Below are positions 1 through 11,078 of a DNA stretch of 64,000 nt, piece after piece. The translations under genes and the position numbers were made by a program. The notes below the pieces were generated by a model that made no database searches, was not told where the DNA came from, and saw nothing but the letters and a program-made list of their open reading frames with translations. The stretch is from Neocallimastix lanati (nom. inval.) (taxonomy: Eukaryota; Neocallimastigomycota; Neocallimastigomycetes; Neocallimastigales; Neocallimastigaceae), in assembly GCA_016946835.1 (NCBI GenBank), contig JACVTC010000168.1, positions 1-64,000 on the forward strand. The letters run 5' to 3'. Each line of letters opens with the position of its first letter. The first letter of the stretch is position 1.

Positions 1-772
1 ACAGTTCCAATTATTTTAGATTTTTCTAACTTTAAACCTTGAGTTAATTGTGAACGAATTTTCGGACATGCATTCAAGAGTTGACCTATCGTAATACTGG
101 ATTTAAGATTATTTAAATCATCCATAATATTGTAAGGTTCTTTATTATTCATCATTTTGATATTCCTTTTTACTAACTGAGTATTTTCATTATTAGTTTC
201 TTTAGTTTTTGTTGAAATTAATTTTTCCAAAGTATTAGTTTTATTTTGTTGATTATCTTTATTCATTTCTAGATCTTCTATTCATTATCGATTACAAGTA
301 TATCTTCAGATTCAACTTTTTCCTTTCCTTTTGATGAATAATTGTTGTTTTCTTCTTTACTTTCTCTTACTCTTGTTATATTTCTTAATTCCTTTTCTTT
401 TTGTTTTTCTTTGTTAATATTTGGTTGAGTTAAAATTGAAGGAAGTATTTGATTTTATAAACTTTATTTGGTTTATTATGTAGCTCATTTCTTTCTTCTT
501 TCTTAAAGCAGGAGTTGCGAAAGGACGTGGATTATCTTTTAAACTTTTATGTACTTTCTTGGAATTATTTTCTTCTTTTTCGCTGTTATTATCATTCATT
601 TTTCTTTTTATAGCATTTATAATGATATCATCCTCACTTTCAGTTGTGTCACTAAAATCAGATTCTTCTTTGAAGGAATTATTATCAATTGGAGTATTCT
701 TGATAATTAGATTCTTTTGTAAATTATTTATTGAAGCTATTGTTTTGTCATTGGGAGTGCTTCTGCTCCCAT

Positions 773-1681
773 TTAGAAGTTTAAAGACTTTTTGGAATAT
801 ATTTCTTTTTTATTTTTTTCCATAATCTTATTTAATTGAGGGCAATAGTATGAGTAATGACCTTCTTCCTTACAGAAGAAGCAAGTTTTAACAGATAAAT
901 TTCTCATTTTCTGGGTTGATTCTTCTATAATATCTTGAGGTTTCAGTTTATTATTTGTTTGACTTGTTTGGAAAGTTTCGTTTCTTCTTTTAGGATAAAG
1001 TCTTGAAGTAGTACTGTTTTGATTATTTTGATTATGTTGGGAATTATTAACATTATAGGTATTAATATTATTGTTCCTTACAGAAAGTCTATCTACTTTC
1101 TCGGCAATTTTGAAAGCTTTCTCCATACTTATATCATCTTTAAGGGATAATTTCTTCCAGGCTTCATAATTATTTTGAATAGAATCAATATAATCTAGTA
1201 CACCAATGCGCTTTCTTCTCTTTTTATCAAGTTTAGTGTACAAAGTTCTATATCTTACATTAAAGTCTTTAATCTTTTCGTTTCTTTTAATTCGCATTGC
1301 ACGAAGTTCTTTAAGAAGTAAATTTTGGTCTTCTTTAATACCGTAAAAATTTTCAAGACTTGAAATAATTTTTCCAAGAGAAGGAAATTTAATATCATCA
1401 TCAACATTTTCTTCTTCTTCATCTTCTTCTTCATCTGATGAATCATCACTTTCATCATCACTATCTTCTCCCAAATCTTCAATAACGCGTTGTACTTCAC
1501 CAGAGCTGGTAAGTAAACAAGCATTAAATATTGTTTCTGGATCTGTAATACCTTGTATCTTGATCCAAAGTTTTAATTCAGTAGCCCAGGACTTAATATC
1601 TAAATTGTCCTTGCTAAGTTTCACAATATCTCTTAATTCTTTTTTCAATTCTTTAAAGCTCAAAGTTGTTTCCTTGGACAT
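773..1681 (-). CDS. Gag protein of element A
   Basis: Nucleocapsid/capsid-type protein of an LTR retrotransposon. I prefer the internal Met at 1681 over the first Met at 1747, because the extra 22 residues are low-complexity (Tyr, Ile, Asn) and the downstream start reads MSKETTL. The helical capsid-like part is followed near the C-terminus by a CX2CX4HX4C zinc knuckle (CFFCKEEGHYSYYC). An unusual acidic Asp/Glu/Ser run of about 30 residues sits inside the capsid-like region (plus-strand 1395-1475). The gag assignment is firm because of the knuckle and basic context. The family rests on the leader shared with element B. Confidence 0.75.
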   Translation of the reverse strand: MSKETTLSFKELKKELRDIVKLSKDNLDIKSWATELKLWIKIQGITDPETIFNACLLTSSGEVQRVIEDLGEDSDDESDDSSDEEEDEEEENVDDDIKFPSLGKIISSLENFYGIKEDQNLLLKELRAMRIKRNEKIKDFNVRYRTLYTKLDKKRRKRIGVLDYIDSIQNNYEAWKKLSLKDDISMEKAFKIAEKVDRLSVRNNNINTYNVNNSQHNQNNQNSTTSRLYPKRRNETFQTSQTNNKLKPQDIIEESTQKMRNLSVKTCFFCKEEGHYSYYCPQLNKIMEKNKKEIYSKKSLNF

Positions 1682-1858
1682 TTTGTTTAAATATTTCTTG
1701 TTGTATATTAATGAGGTGATTAAATAAGAATAAATTTGGAAATACAACCTTAAAAATATAATTTAATAGGTAATTTAATATCGAATCAATTTTTAAAACA
1801 ATATATTTTAGTAACTTTTGAAAATAATAATTTTATTTGCTTTCTTTAGTAGATATAA

Positions 1859-2128
1859 GCTCGAAATCCTTATCGACAACTTAGTAGAAATTATAAAGCA
1901 CGAGGTTCTTTTCGACTACTTTATTAAGAATAATTTTTAAGTTCGAAATCTTTATCGACAACTCAATAGAATAATTTTTAAGTTCGAAATCTTTATCGAC
2001 AACTCAATGGAATAATTTTAAGTTCGAAATCTTTATCGACAACTTAATAGAATAATTTTAAGTTCGAAATCTTTATCGACAACTTAATAGAATATTTTTC
2101 AAGCTCGAAATCTTTATCGACCACTTGA
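1859..2128 (-). repeat. 40-41 bp tandem repeats in the leader of element A
   Basis: Five well-preserved units begin at 1941, 1982, 2022, 2062 and 2103, so the period is 40-41 bp. A diverged unit lies at about 1859. Each contains the core cgaaatctttatcgac. The array lies between the gag start and the structured leader block. The units abut one another without unique spacers, so this is not CRISPR-like. Confidence 0.9.
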
Positions 2129-2295
2129 ATTTTGTAATTTAGTATATTTGTAGTAATAAATTTAGAAGCAAAGTTTTATTTATTATTTTCACCTTTCAAA
2201 AATTTTTCTTTTTAAACGATAAATATTGTATTGTTATAGCTAATAAAATTATTAATTAATTATAATTATTAAACACAAAAAATAATCTTTATTGT

Positions 2296-2455
2296 CGTAC
2301 AATCTGATAGTACACACTGTCTGACGTGCAGCTTACCTAATGGTGTCATGCCACGCGTGTGCCACGATTACTATATTCAATATAAAATATAGCAGTTCAG
2401 AGCCTACTAGCCCAATTACTATGTAGGATAAACTTAATCCGATAATCTATGTACG
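2296..2455 (-). other. Structured leader block of element A, homologous to element B
   Basis: This GC-richer block is closed by complementary 6-mers at 2296-2301 and 2450-2455. Inside are a hairpin 2371-2376/2387-2392 and a hairpin 2403-2407/2423-2427. Between the stems are strings also found in element B at 10630-10783: cagcttacct, aatggtgtc, ccacgatt, cagttcagagcc and aaacttaatccg. The stem sequences differ between the two elements but still pair. Transcription would be on the minus strand. I recognise no known ribozyme or IRES family in it. Confidence 0.75.
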
Positions 2456-2699
2456 GAATAAAAAAAATTTTAAAAGTATTCAATAATATTTTTATTAACT
2501 AATAAAAATTAACTAAAAACACAATATTTTCAAAGTAAATTAAGATTCTATTACAGGAATTATATAACAAATAAAGTACCAGTAATAAAAAAAAATAAAA
2601 AAAAATTTAAATGGCGAAGTTAGCCAAAGTCTGATACTTTATATAATAAAGTGCCTTATAACTAGCACAAAGAAAAATAAAAAAAATATAAAAAAAAAC

Positions 2700-3060
2700 A
2701 ATCTTACGCCTTCGGTGACGTAAGCTCCTTATTCGCCAGTGCTTGGAAAGTACCCGCACCTTCGTGTGTTGAAACGTTGAAGGCTGAACTATTATTACCG
2801 GGTCGGTAACCAAATACCTTCGTCTACTTTCCAATTAATTCCCAAAATAACTATTATCCAATAACCTACTATGAATAATAGATATTTTGTTGTTTTCTGG
2901 AAATACACTGTGTATGAGCTCTATCCGCTCCTTGTTATAATTTACAATCTTTTTTTTTTTTAGAATCTTAATTTTACTTATTTAAAAAAAAATTTTTTTT
3001 TTATATATATATCAAACAAGCGCCATAGGTTAATCAAAGGATTAACGACTTACTTGTTTA
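2700..3060 (-). other. Further hairpins, probably leader or LTR of element A
   Basis: A GC-richer patch holds a hairpin with a 6-bp stem (2703-2708/2719-2724). A second patch has nested stems: outer 3014-3020/3053-3059 and inner 3029-3035/3040-3046 around an aaag loop. Sequence at about 2885-2945 resembles element B at 10840-10885, so at least that part is still leader. The short ORF that can be read at 2607-2834 lies inside this patch and shows no protein features. Confidence 0.5.
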
Positions 3061-3459
3061 TCAATATAAAATAAAAAAAAATTAAAAAAAAATCTATGTT
3101 ATTTACTATTATTTCTATTTAATTCCCCGATATCTCCACCATATAAATGTTAAGGTTTTAGAGAATTAAATAAAAATAAAGTAAAGAAACACAAATTTTA
3201 TTTATTTATTTATTTATTTATTTTATTTATTTATTTTATTAAATTTATTTGATTTTATTTGATGATATTTAAAAATTAGTAGCAAAATTTACAACTATTT
3301 ATACTTTTTTCAAGGCATAAAAGTTGTTCTTGCCACTAAATTACATTTTATTTATTTTTTTTTTATAAAAACTATTAAATTTAAATTGATTTTTATAATT
3401 AATTATATAAAATTTAATTATAACAATATAAATAAAATACATTTATAATATTAATAAAA

Positions 3460-3507
<48 letters not shown>

Positions 3508-4006
3508 TTATTTATTTAAAAATATCTAAAATATTACTAATAAGAATTTATTTAATTGGCTATAATTTTTATTACAATCTGTTAAAATATTCAAATAAAA
3601 ATAAAAATACTATTCTAATATAAAGGTTTTTAATAAAATAAAATATTTTTCAATATAAAATAAAACATTTCGATATAAAATTTTATAATAAAAAGTTAAA
3701 ATATAATATATAAATTTTTAATTATCAATATATAAAAATATTATTAATATAAATTTTCATTATTAATATAAAAAAAATAAGATTTATTATTAATATTGCT
3801 AATATAAGTTTTAAATATATAAAAATATTACTATTAATATAAGATTTAATATAAAAATATAAAGTTTAATATAATTTTTGATTTAATTTTTGATCTTTGG
3901 ATTTAAAAATTTATTAAAGTACAAAAATAATAATGTACACATAATGTATTAGAAATAAATCGTAGATTTAATTAAGAATGCATTATTTAGTACATTCTTA
4001 TCAAAA
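3061..4006. other. AT-rich stretch without recognised gene
   Basis: It contains only A/T-rich sequence, short (TTTA)n and a T-run at about 3463-3505. It may hold the 5' LTR of element A, which cannot be recognised without its partner. Confidence 0.6.
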
Positions 4007-5605
4007 TTGGTATGGTTCATATAATTTTAGGAATATAATAATAATTAACACAAATAATAAAATTACAATAATAAAAAAAAAATAATTTGTTTTAAAATCA
4101 ATATTTATTTATTTAAATTTATAAAAGAAAAATAATAATATAATTATTTATTTAATAAAAGAAAGTTATTGATTATATTTTATTTCACTAAAATTACATG
4201 TATTTATATTTTTTTATCAAATTAAAATTTGTAAAGCCTAACTATTTTTTTAATAAACTAATTACTAATTATTTTTATAAATAAAACATTTAAATTGAAA
4301 TTGAATTATTATTTTAGTTAATAATATTATTGTTATAAATAGTAGTTATATATTATTGAATTATTAATTATTTAATAATAGTTTAATACTAATATATATA
4401 AAATAAAAATAAAGAGATTATACAGAATATTTTATTGTGGTTTAGTTAAATTTAGTAATTAAAAATAAATTTAAATTGATAACGAAAATTTTAATAACTA
4501 ATTAAATAGATTTGATTATTTTCAATATAACATAATACAAAAGAAATATAATATTAATATATTAAGTGGGCAAGGACAATATTCTTGGCTAAAGATTTTT
4601 AATACATTATAATGGAATCGGATCGATAATTCAAAAAGGAATTATAAGTTAATTAGTGATTTATTAACTTAAGATTTCTATTTAGTAATATTTGAATAAT
4701 ATTGGAAAGTTCCAATTATATAGAATAGAATAATCTATAAGGTTAGAATAATTTATATTATTCTAGCACAATTAGTATTATTTGTTCATTCTGTATTAAA
4801 ATTGGTATGGTTCATATAATTTTAGGAATATAATAATAATTAACACAAATAATAAAATTACAATAAAAAAAAAAAAAAAAAAAAATAATTTGTTTTAAAA
4901 TCAATATTTATTTATTTAAATTTATAAAAGAAAAATAATAATATAATTATTTATTTAATAAAAAGAAAGTTATTGATTATATTTTATTTCACTAAAATTA
5001 CATGTATTTATATTTTTTTATCAAATTAAAATTTGTAAAGCCTAACTTTTTTTTTAATAAACTAATTACTAATTATTTTTATAAATAAAACATTTAAATT
5101 GAAATTGAATTATTATTTTAGTTAATAATATTATTGTTATAAATAGTAGTTATATATTATTGAATTATTAATTATTTAATAATAGTTTAATACTAATATA
5201 TATAAAATAAAAATAAAGAGATTATACAGAATATTTTATTGTGGTTTAGTTAAATTTAGTAATTAAAAATAAATTTAAATTGATAACGAAAATTTTAATA
5301 ACTAATTAAATAGATTTGATTATTTTCAATATAACATAATACAAAAGAAATATAATATTAATATATTAAGTGGGCAAGGACAATATTCTTGGCTAAAGAT
5401 TTTTAATACATTATAATGGAATCGGATCGATAATTCAAAAAGGAATTATAAGTTAATTAGTGATTTATTAACTTAAGATTTCTATTTAGTAATATTTGAA
5501 GAATATTGGAAAGTTCCAATTATATAGAATAGAATAATCTATAAGGTTAGAATAATTTATATTATTCTAGCACAATTAGAATTATTTGTTCATTCTGTAT
5601 TAAAA
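4007..5605. repeat. Two tandem ~800-bp units (LTR-like) next to element B
   Basis: Copy 1 is 4007-4801 (795 bp) and copy 2 is 4802-5605 (804 bp). They are nearly identical, apart from A/T-run lengths and a few substitutions. The pentamer aaaat precedes copy 1, separates the copies, and would follow copy 2 once element B is mentally removed. This is the pattern expected if two ~800-bp LTR-like units inserted at, or were duplicated at, the same target. Units start tggta and contain no ORF. Solo LTRs of another element are the likely identity; a simple tandem duplication is the alternative. Confidence 0.7.
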
Positions 5606-6394
5606 TGTAATAATTTCTATAAATTATAAAGATTATTATTTATAATTAATATTAACTAAACTATTAAGATTAAATAAAAATTAAAATAAAAATTAAAATA
5701 AAAATAAGAATTTAATACTTATCTTTAAAATTAGAGCTTATTATAAGAAAATATAATAGACCTTAAATGAAAGAGAAATAAAATATGTTTTTATCAAAAG
5801 AACTTTATTAATCTATTTTATTATTAAATATTTTATTATTTTTTTTTGACAAATTTTAAAATAACTATTTTATATTAATTGAAATATTAATGTCTTTTAT
5901 TGTTATTATATTTTTCTTAAAATAATAACTCTTGATTTTCTAAAGACGAAAATCAACAGCTATTTATATTTTTACAAAAATAAATGTATTTTTCTAATCT
6001 TAACAATGATTCTTTCCAGAAAAAGATTAGAAGAAAAAACTGGAAAGATTTTTGATCAATAATCTATACTTATTGATCATCGTGTTATTAAATAAAACCA
6101 ATTATAATTAATCGGAAAAACTTTAATAACCGATTTTAATAACTAAAAGAATTAAAAAGAAAAAGGATAAAAAAGAGAAGGATAAAATAATGCAGAAATT
6201 TTATTAAATACATTTTTTCTATGAAATAATACAGAAGTTATATTAAATACATTTTTTCTTATAACAATTAATACATTAATTGGTATAATTGTTTTTAAAT
6301 GAAATAAATTTTTTTAAAGAATAATAATTATGAAATAATTATTAATTAATAAGAAATAGAAATAAATTATAAAAATTTATATCAATTTCTTACA
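5606..6394 (-). repeat. 3' LTR of element B
   Basis: 789 bp, TG...CA on either strand. It appears identical to 11246-12034. On the minus strand it is preceded by the purine-rich tract AAGGAGGTGCAA, a suitable plus-strand primer, which overlaps the end of the ORF. Confidence 0.95.
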
Positions 6395-6404
6395 TTGCAC
6401 CTCC

Positions 6405-9400
6405 TTATGATGCATCCACTAGTTCCGGATTTCTTTTTGTATAAGGCTCCAACTGGGAAACATGAAATACCGGATGTAAATGTAGATTTTCTGGCAAATC
6501 TAACCGGTAATTCATTCTCTCCCTCACTTCCAAAACTCTAAACGGCCCAAGATATTGTGAAGAAAGTTTTTTGGATGGCTCATTTGTAAAATAATATCTT
6601 TTTAGCCATACAAAATCATTTACTTTGAATGAAGGTCCTGTAGCTTTCTTCGAATCTCCAAACTTCTTAAAATTTTCTTTAGCTTTTTGTAAGTGTCTCT
6701 TCAATGCTTCGAAATGTGAGGACCAATCCCTGGTTAAAGCGGAAGCATTATCCTTTAGAAGAACAGGAGGCGACTCTATAGTACAGGAAGGATTAAAGCC
6801 ATAATTAGCAAAGAATGGTGATTTACCTATGGACTTATGCAGGGAGTTGTTATAGGCCATTTCACATAAAGGAACATAATAACACCATTCATTTTGGGAC
6901 GTTGAACAATAACATCGGAGATACTGCTCAATTACTGAATTTGCACGCTCAATTTGTCCATTGGATTGTTGATGGTGAGCTGTGGCAAGTCTTGGATTAG
7001 CGTTAATAGCAGAGCACAACGAAGTCCAAAATTCTGATGAAAATTGAGAACCATGGTCCGAAACAATTATTTTAGGGAATCCATGGTAGCGAAAAACATT
7101 GAATAGAAGCATTTTGGCCGTTAGATCAGCGGAGGGAACATCAGAACAAGGGACAAGGTGAATCATTTTGGTCAGATGGTCAGCTACAACCATTAAACAT
7201 GTACAATCTTGCGAACTGGGAAGTGAAGTGATAAAGTCAACGCCAATTATTTCCCAAGGTCTACTGGGAACCGGTAAAGGTTGTATTTTACCATATGGCT
7301 TGTGTCTTCGGAGCTTATTTCTTCCACAAACATCGCATGAGGATATGTAATTCTTGATGTCTTTTTTCATATTTGGCCACCAATAATTTCTTCTTAATTT
7401 TTCAAAAGTTTTATCTACTCCTTGGTGACCATTAGTTGGACCATCATGATACATTTTCAATACCTTGGCCTTGAGTGAAGAAGGGACAATTATTCGGTTC
7501 TGAAAATGCAGAACCCCTTCGACGATGGTAAAAAGCGAACTTTTTACTTCATTTGACCTTGTTTTAATTTTATTGAGTGTATCCTTACAGTATGTGTCAG
7601 ACTTCTGAGCTTCAATTAAGGCTTTTAAGTTGTCAGAAGGTGCACAACAAAATATCTCTTCATCTAACAGAGGATAACCTTCATTGGTCGAATCCTTGTT
7701 GACGTAATCAGGGCGTCTTGATAAAGAGTCAGGTTTACCACTCTTAATACCGGAGCGAAATGAAATCCTATAAGTGAACTTTGAGAGAAAGAGACTCCAT
7801 CTAATTTGTCTTTGGTTTAATTTTTGAGGTTGCTTAAAATATAACAGATTTCTGTGATCTGTGACTACTTGTACTGGGAATTTAGCACCTTCTAGGTGAT
7901 GGCGCCAGGTTTCAAAAGCTACGATTATTGCAAGTAATTCCTTGTCGTAAATAGTATAATTGATTTCAGCAGAAGACAAGGACCTAGAGTAGAAAGCAAC
8001 CGGATGGAGTTTATTGTCTTTGTTACTAATTTGAGATAAAACACAACCAACAGCGAAATTACTAGCGTCCGTTTCTACAAAGAATTCTTTCTCTGGATCT
8101 GGATAAACTAGGATTTCTTCCGTCGTAAAAGCTTCTTTGAGTTTGTTGAAAGCATTGTCTGCCCTAACATCCCAAATGAAGGAAGAGTTCTTCTTCAAAA
8201 GCCGACGGAGAGGTTCAATGATCTCGGCAAAATTATTTATAAACTTCCTATAGAAGTTACAAAGTCCTAGAAACCCTTGGAGTTCTTTAATATTTTTTGG
8301 GATAGGCCAGTCGATAACAGCTTTAACCTTATTCTTGTCCATTGAAAGACCATTTACAGACACCACAAACCCTAAAAAAATAGTTTCTTTAACATGAAAA
8401 TCACATTTTTCCAATTTCACGTAAAGACCATTTTTAATTAGAAGCGACAATATTTTACGAACATGTTGAATATGTTCGTCCAAACTTTTTGAATAAATTA
8501 TTATATCATCCAAGTATACTTGAACAAATATGCCAATTGCATCAGATAAAACATCCTGGATGAATCTTTGAAACACCGAGGGGGCATTTCTTAGGCCAAA
8601 GGGCATTACTAGATATTCAAATTGGCCTAAAGGTGTTCTAAAAGCAGTTAAATATTCATGACCTTCTTTAACGCGGACAAGGTTATACGCAGATCGAAGG
8701 TCCAAACGAGTGAATATTACTGCCCCCTTAAACGATTCAATCAAGTCAACCAATCTTGGGATAGGGTAGCTATTCCTAATTGTAATAGAATTTAATTTCC
8801 TATAATCAACGCAGAGTCGTAAGCTTCCATCTTGTTTTTTTACAAACAGGACAGGGGCACCAGCAGGTGATTTTGACTTCCTTATAAACCCCTTATCTAA
8901 ATTTTCTTTTAAATAGTTTTTAAGAGCTTCCATTTCGACAATCGTAAGAGAGTACACAGGTCCATAATATAATTGACCACCAGGGACTAGGTCAATTGAT
9001 ATATCATATTCACGATGTGGAGGCAATTTGTCTGCCTCTTTCTTTTCAAATACAATTTTCAAATCTTGATAGTATATGTTGATAATTTCATCTTTATCAG
9101 TTTCATTTACTAAAGCGGCGCAAATATCTATATCAAAAAGTTCGTCACCAGATATTGAGTATGTTTCTGTTTTATCTTTTGATACATTGTTGTTTTCGTT
9201 GTTTGGCAAAATTGCAGCAGTAACATCTTTAGAGTGAAAAATGAATTTATTCCCTTTTGCTGAAGGGCAGTGATTTCCGCAGTGGTTCTCTAAAAAGTAA
9301 ATCTTATTATTTTTGAAATCTACGTATGGCATATGAATACTCAACCAATCTCTTCCAAGGATGACTGATATTCCCTGAAGTTGTAAGGTAGCTACGTAGA

Positions 9401-10400
9401 ATTCATAGCTTTCCTTGTGGTCCATGAAGGCAAGGCCTAATTTCTTCGTTACTTGTCTTATATTCATACTTTTGTTGTTCGGTAACTGAATGTTCAATGG
9501 TGAAGACAAGGTAGATAATTGAATTCTGTTGGCGTTTACAAAGTCTCTACAGATGTAACTTCTTGCAGAACCAGAATCAATAAGGACGTTTATTTTCATT
9601 TTCTTTCCATTATTATTTAATATAAATGTAGTGGTCATTGAATTTGAGGTGTTTGGTGTATAGTTAGCCGAAAGGATGCTTTCTTTGTTTTGATTTTTTC
9701 TGAATTTCTTGTGTACTTTGTTGTTCTTGAATTCCTGTTTTGGATGCTCATCTCTTTTTCTTTTTTGCGACTTGTTGGTTGACTTATTTGTTTTGGCTAG
9801 GTTGTTAATGAAACATTTTTTATCGATGCTGATGATTGAATTTGTTGCTTCAAAAAGGGTCTTTGGTCTTTCGATTTTATCGAACTCCAGAGGAACCTCC
9901 TCAAGAAGGCCTCTCCGGATAAGGTCAATAAAAACATCGTCGTTCCAACCAATTCTTGACGCTAATCTTCTGAATTCAATAGTAAAGAAAGCTGCCTTTC
10001 CGAGGTGAAGCTGTTTAAGGTTCAAAAGTTCTTCAATTAAAACAAACCTTTGTTCCTTTGTATCTCCAAAATTTTCTAACAATAACCTCTTAAATTCCTC
10101 ATAGGTGAGAGAATTAAGTGTTCCATCAGTCTTGAGAGATAATCCCCATTTTTTAGCTGGTCCATAAAGTTTGCTGATAACGAAAGCGTTTCTAAAGTTG
10201 TCATTTGGGAACGAATTGGCATGTTCATCAAAGAACAATTCACACTGTTCCGTTAGTTCGTTTAGATTAAGCTTTGTGTTGTCTTCATTGCGGGCCAACA
10301 CACCGTTAGGTGAAAAAAATGTGGGAATAAATTCGGTAATTGCAGAAATTAATTTTGACGCTTCAGCTTCCTTAGTAGCTTCCATACTGATTGAATTCAT
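6405..10400 (-). CDS. Gag-Pro-Pol polyprotein of element B
   Basis: A single 1,331-residue ORF carries the Ty3/gypsy order. A gag domain spans about residues 1-230 and ends in a basic Lys/Asn-rich tail with no CCHC knuckle visible. An aspartic protease (IDSGSA, about 275) follows. Reverse transcriptase has YLDDII near 630, RNase H has ETDAS, and integrase has an HHCC zinc finger near 1000 followed by the DDE core (SDHGSQF, SNGQIERANS). The C-terminus ends soon after the common HPVFHVSQLEPY motif with no chromodomain. Gag and pol are in one frame, so no frameshift is needed. Loss of the chromodomain fits a different target choice (the adjacent tRNA gene). Confidence 0.95.
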   Translation of the reverse strand: MNSISMEATKEAEASKLISAITEFIPTFFSPNGVLARNEDNTKLNLNELTEQCELFFDEHANSFPNDNFRNAFVISKLYGPAKKWGLSLKTDGTLNSLTYEEFKRLLLENFGDTKEQRFVLIEELLNLKQLHLGKAAFFTIEFRRLASRIGWNDDVFIDLIRRGLLEEVPLEFDKIERPKTLFEATNSIISIDKKCFINNLAKTNKSTNKSQKRKRDEHPKQEFKNNKVHKKFRKNQNKESILSANYTPNTSNSMTTTFILNNNGKKMKINVLIDSGSARSYICRDFVNANRIQLSTLSSPLNIQLPNNKSMNIRQVTKKLGLAFMDHKESYEFYVATLQLQGISVILGRDWLSIHMPYVDFKNNKIYFLENHCGNHCPSAKGNKFIFHSKDVTAAILPNNENNNVSKDKTETYSISGDELFDIDICAALVNETDKDEIINIYYQDLKIVFEKKEADKLPPHREYDISIDLVPGGQLYYGPVYSLTIVEMEALKNYLKENLDKGFIRKSKSPAGAPVLFVKKQDGSLRLCVDYRKLNSITIRNSYPIPRLVDLIESFKGAVIFTRLDLRSAYNLVRVKEGHEYLTAFRTPLGQFEYLVMPFGLRNAPSVFQRFIQDVLSDAIGIFVQVYLDDIIIYSKSLDEHIQHVRKILSLLIKNGLYVKLEKCDFHVKETIFLGFVVSVNGLSMDKNKVKAVIDWPIPKNIKELQGFLGLCNFYRKFINNFAEIIEPLRRLLKKNSSFIWDVRADNAFNKLKEAFTTEEILVYPDPEKEFFVETDASNFAVGCVLSQISNKDNKLHPVAFYSRSLSSAEINYTIYDKELLAIIVAFETWRHHLEGAKFPVQVVTDHRNLLYFKQPQKLNQRQIRWSLFLSKFTYRISFRSGIKSGKPDSLSRRPDYVNKDSTNEGYPLLDEEIFCCAPSDNLKALIEAQKSDTYCKDTLNKIKTRSNEVKSSLFTIVEGVLHFQNRIIVPSSLKAKVLKMYHDGPTNGHQGVDKTFEKLRRNYWWPNMKKDIKNYISSCDVCGRNKLRRHKPYGKIQPLPVPSRPWEIIGVDFITSLPSSQDCTCLMVVADHLTKMIHLVPCSDVPSADLTAKMLLFNVFRYHGFPKIIVSDHGSQFSSEFWTSLCSAINANPRLATAHHQQSNGQIERANSVIEQYLRCYCSTSQNEWCYYVPLCEMAYNNSLHKSIGKSPFFANYGFNPSCTIESPPVLLKDNASALTRDWSSHFEALKRHLQKAKENFKKFGDSKKATGPSFKVNDFVWLKRYYFTNEPSKKLSSQYLGPFRVLEVRERMNYRLDLPENLHLHPVFHVSQLEPYTKRNPELVDAS

Positions 10401-10430
10401 TAAAATACTAAATAGACTTTTTTAATATAG

Positions 10431-10496
10431 ATCTTTAAAATATCTTTAATATATCTTTAAAATATCTTTAAAATATCTTTAATATATCTTTAATAT
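10431..10496 (-). repeat. 11-bp tandem repeats in the leader of element B
   Basis: The string atcttta recurs at 10431, 10442, 10453, 10464, 10475 and 10486, an exact 11-bp period, just upstream of the gag start. The unit is near one DNA helical turn. Its position corresponds to the 40-bp arrays in elements A and C. Confidence 0.9.
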
Positions 10497-10629
10497 ATGT
10501 ATATAATTATAAAATATAAATTATTTATATTAATAATAGAAATTTATAACTTCGGAGTCTAGAAGAACACTTCCAATATTTTAACAAAAATGAGCATTTC
10601 CGACCAATTTTCCAGAAGCCCCTGAGTTT

Positions 10630-10783
10630 GAGTGATAGTATGCGCTATACGACCAGCTTACCTATTAATGGTGTCTTGTTGCCGCGCGCACCACGATTGC
10701 AATCTGTTTACCATTAAAACAGACCAGTTCAGAGCCTCCCGCACAGCTTGTCGTGAAGGGTAAACTTAATCCGGAAATCACTC
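10630..10783 (-). other. Structured leader block of element B
   Basis: The block is closed by complementary 7-mers (10630-10636/10777-10783). It contains a 7-bp hairpin 10703-10709/10717-10723 and a second stem 10738-10744/10753-10760 with an internal loop. Conserved strings shared with element A are cagcttacct, aatggtgtc, ccacgatt, cagttcagagcc and aaacttaatccg. Paired positions differ between the two elements while remaining complementary. This supports a conserved RNA structure on the transcribed minus strand. The role is unknown; translation initiation, packaging or dimerisation are possibilities. Confidence 0.8.
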
Positions 10784-11041
10784 AGTTACAAGACTCAGGC
10801 TACTCCTGCTTCTAAAGTTCGTACTAATTCTCATTATATTGTTTATTTTTGGAAATAACTTCTAGAATCCTTTATTATAAATTAATATTATTAAATATAA
10901 AAAATTTAATTGTTAGTATAATTTATAGTATATAATTTACGTATTTATTATTATTGTTATTGTTATAATTATTTTATTTAATAATATAATTTTACTATCT
11001 ATTAATATATACAATTTAATTTATATAATTATAATTTACTA

Positions 11042-11078
<37 letters not shown>

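Larger units (their letters stand above)
1..3060 (-). mobile_element. Ty3/gypsy-like element A, 5' half (cut by window edge)
   Basis: This is the 5' part of a minus-strand LTR retrotransposon. From right to left it has a long leader (about 1750-3060), a gag ORF, and sequence that reads as the gag-protease linker up to base 1. Protease and pol lie outside the window. The family is inferred from the gag with a CCHC knuckle and from a leader block homologous to that of element B (10630-10783). The 5' LTR cannot be delimited because its partner LTR is not in the window; the right limit is a guess based on the last leader-like hairpin. I cannot date it. Confidence 0.7.

Noticed and set aside
559-825. 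88-residue plus-strand hydrophobic ORF
   Set aside because: It is antisense to the gag-protease linker of element A; the Ser/Phe/Leu richness comes from reading the opposite strand.
1859-2128. CRISPR-like array
   Set aside because: Units of 40-41 bp directly abut each other without unique spacers, and the context is a retroelement leader in a eukaryote. The array at 15788-16030 was rejected for the same reason.
2296-2455. Hammerhead, HDV-like or twister ribozyme
   Set aside because: I looked for the CUGANGA and GAAA core on both strands and for other known core motifs and did not find them in either leader block; a profile search would be decisive.
2607-2834. 75-residue minus-strand ORF
   Set aside because: It lies in the hairpin-rich leader patch, is Arg- and Phe-rich without a domain, and continues into AT filler.
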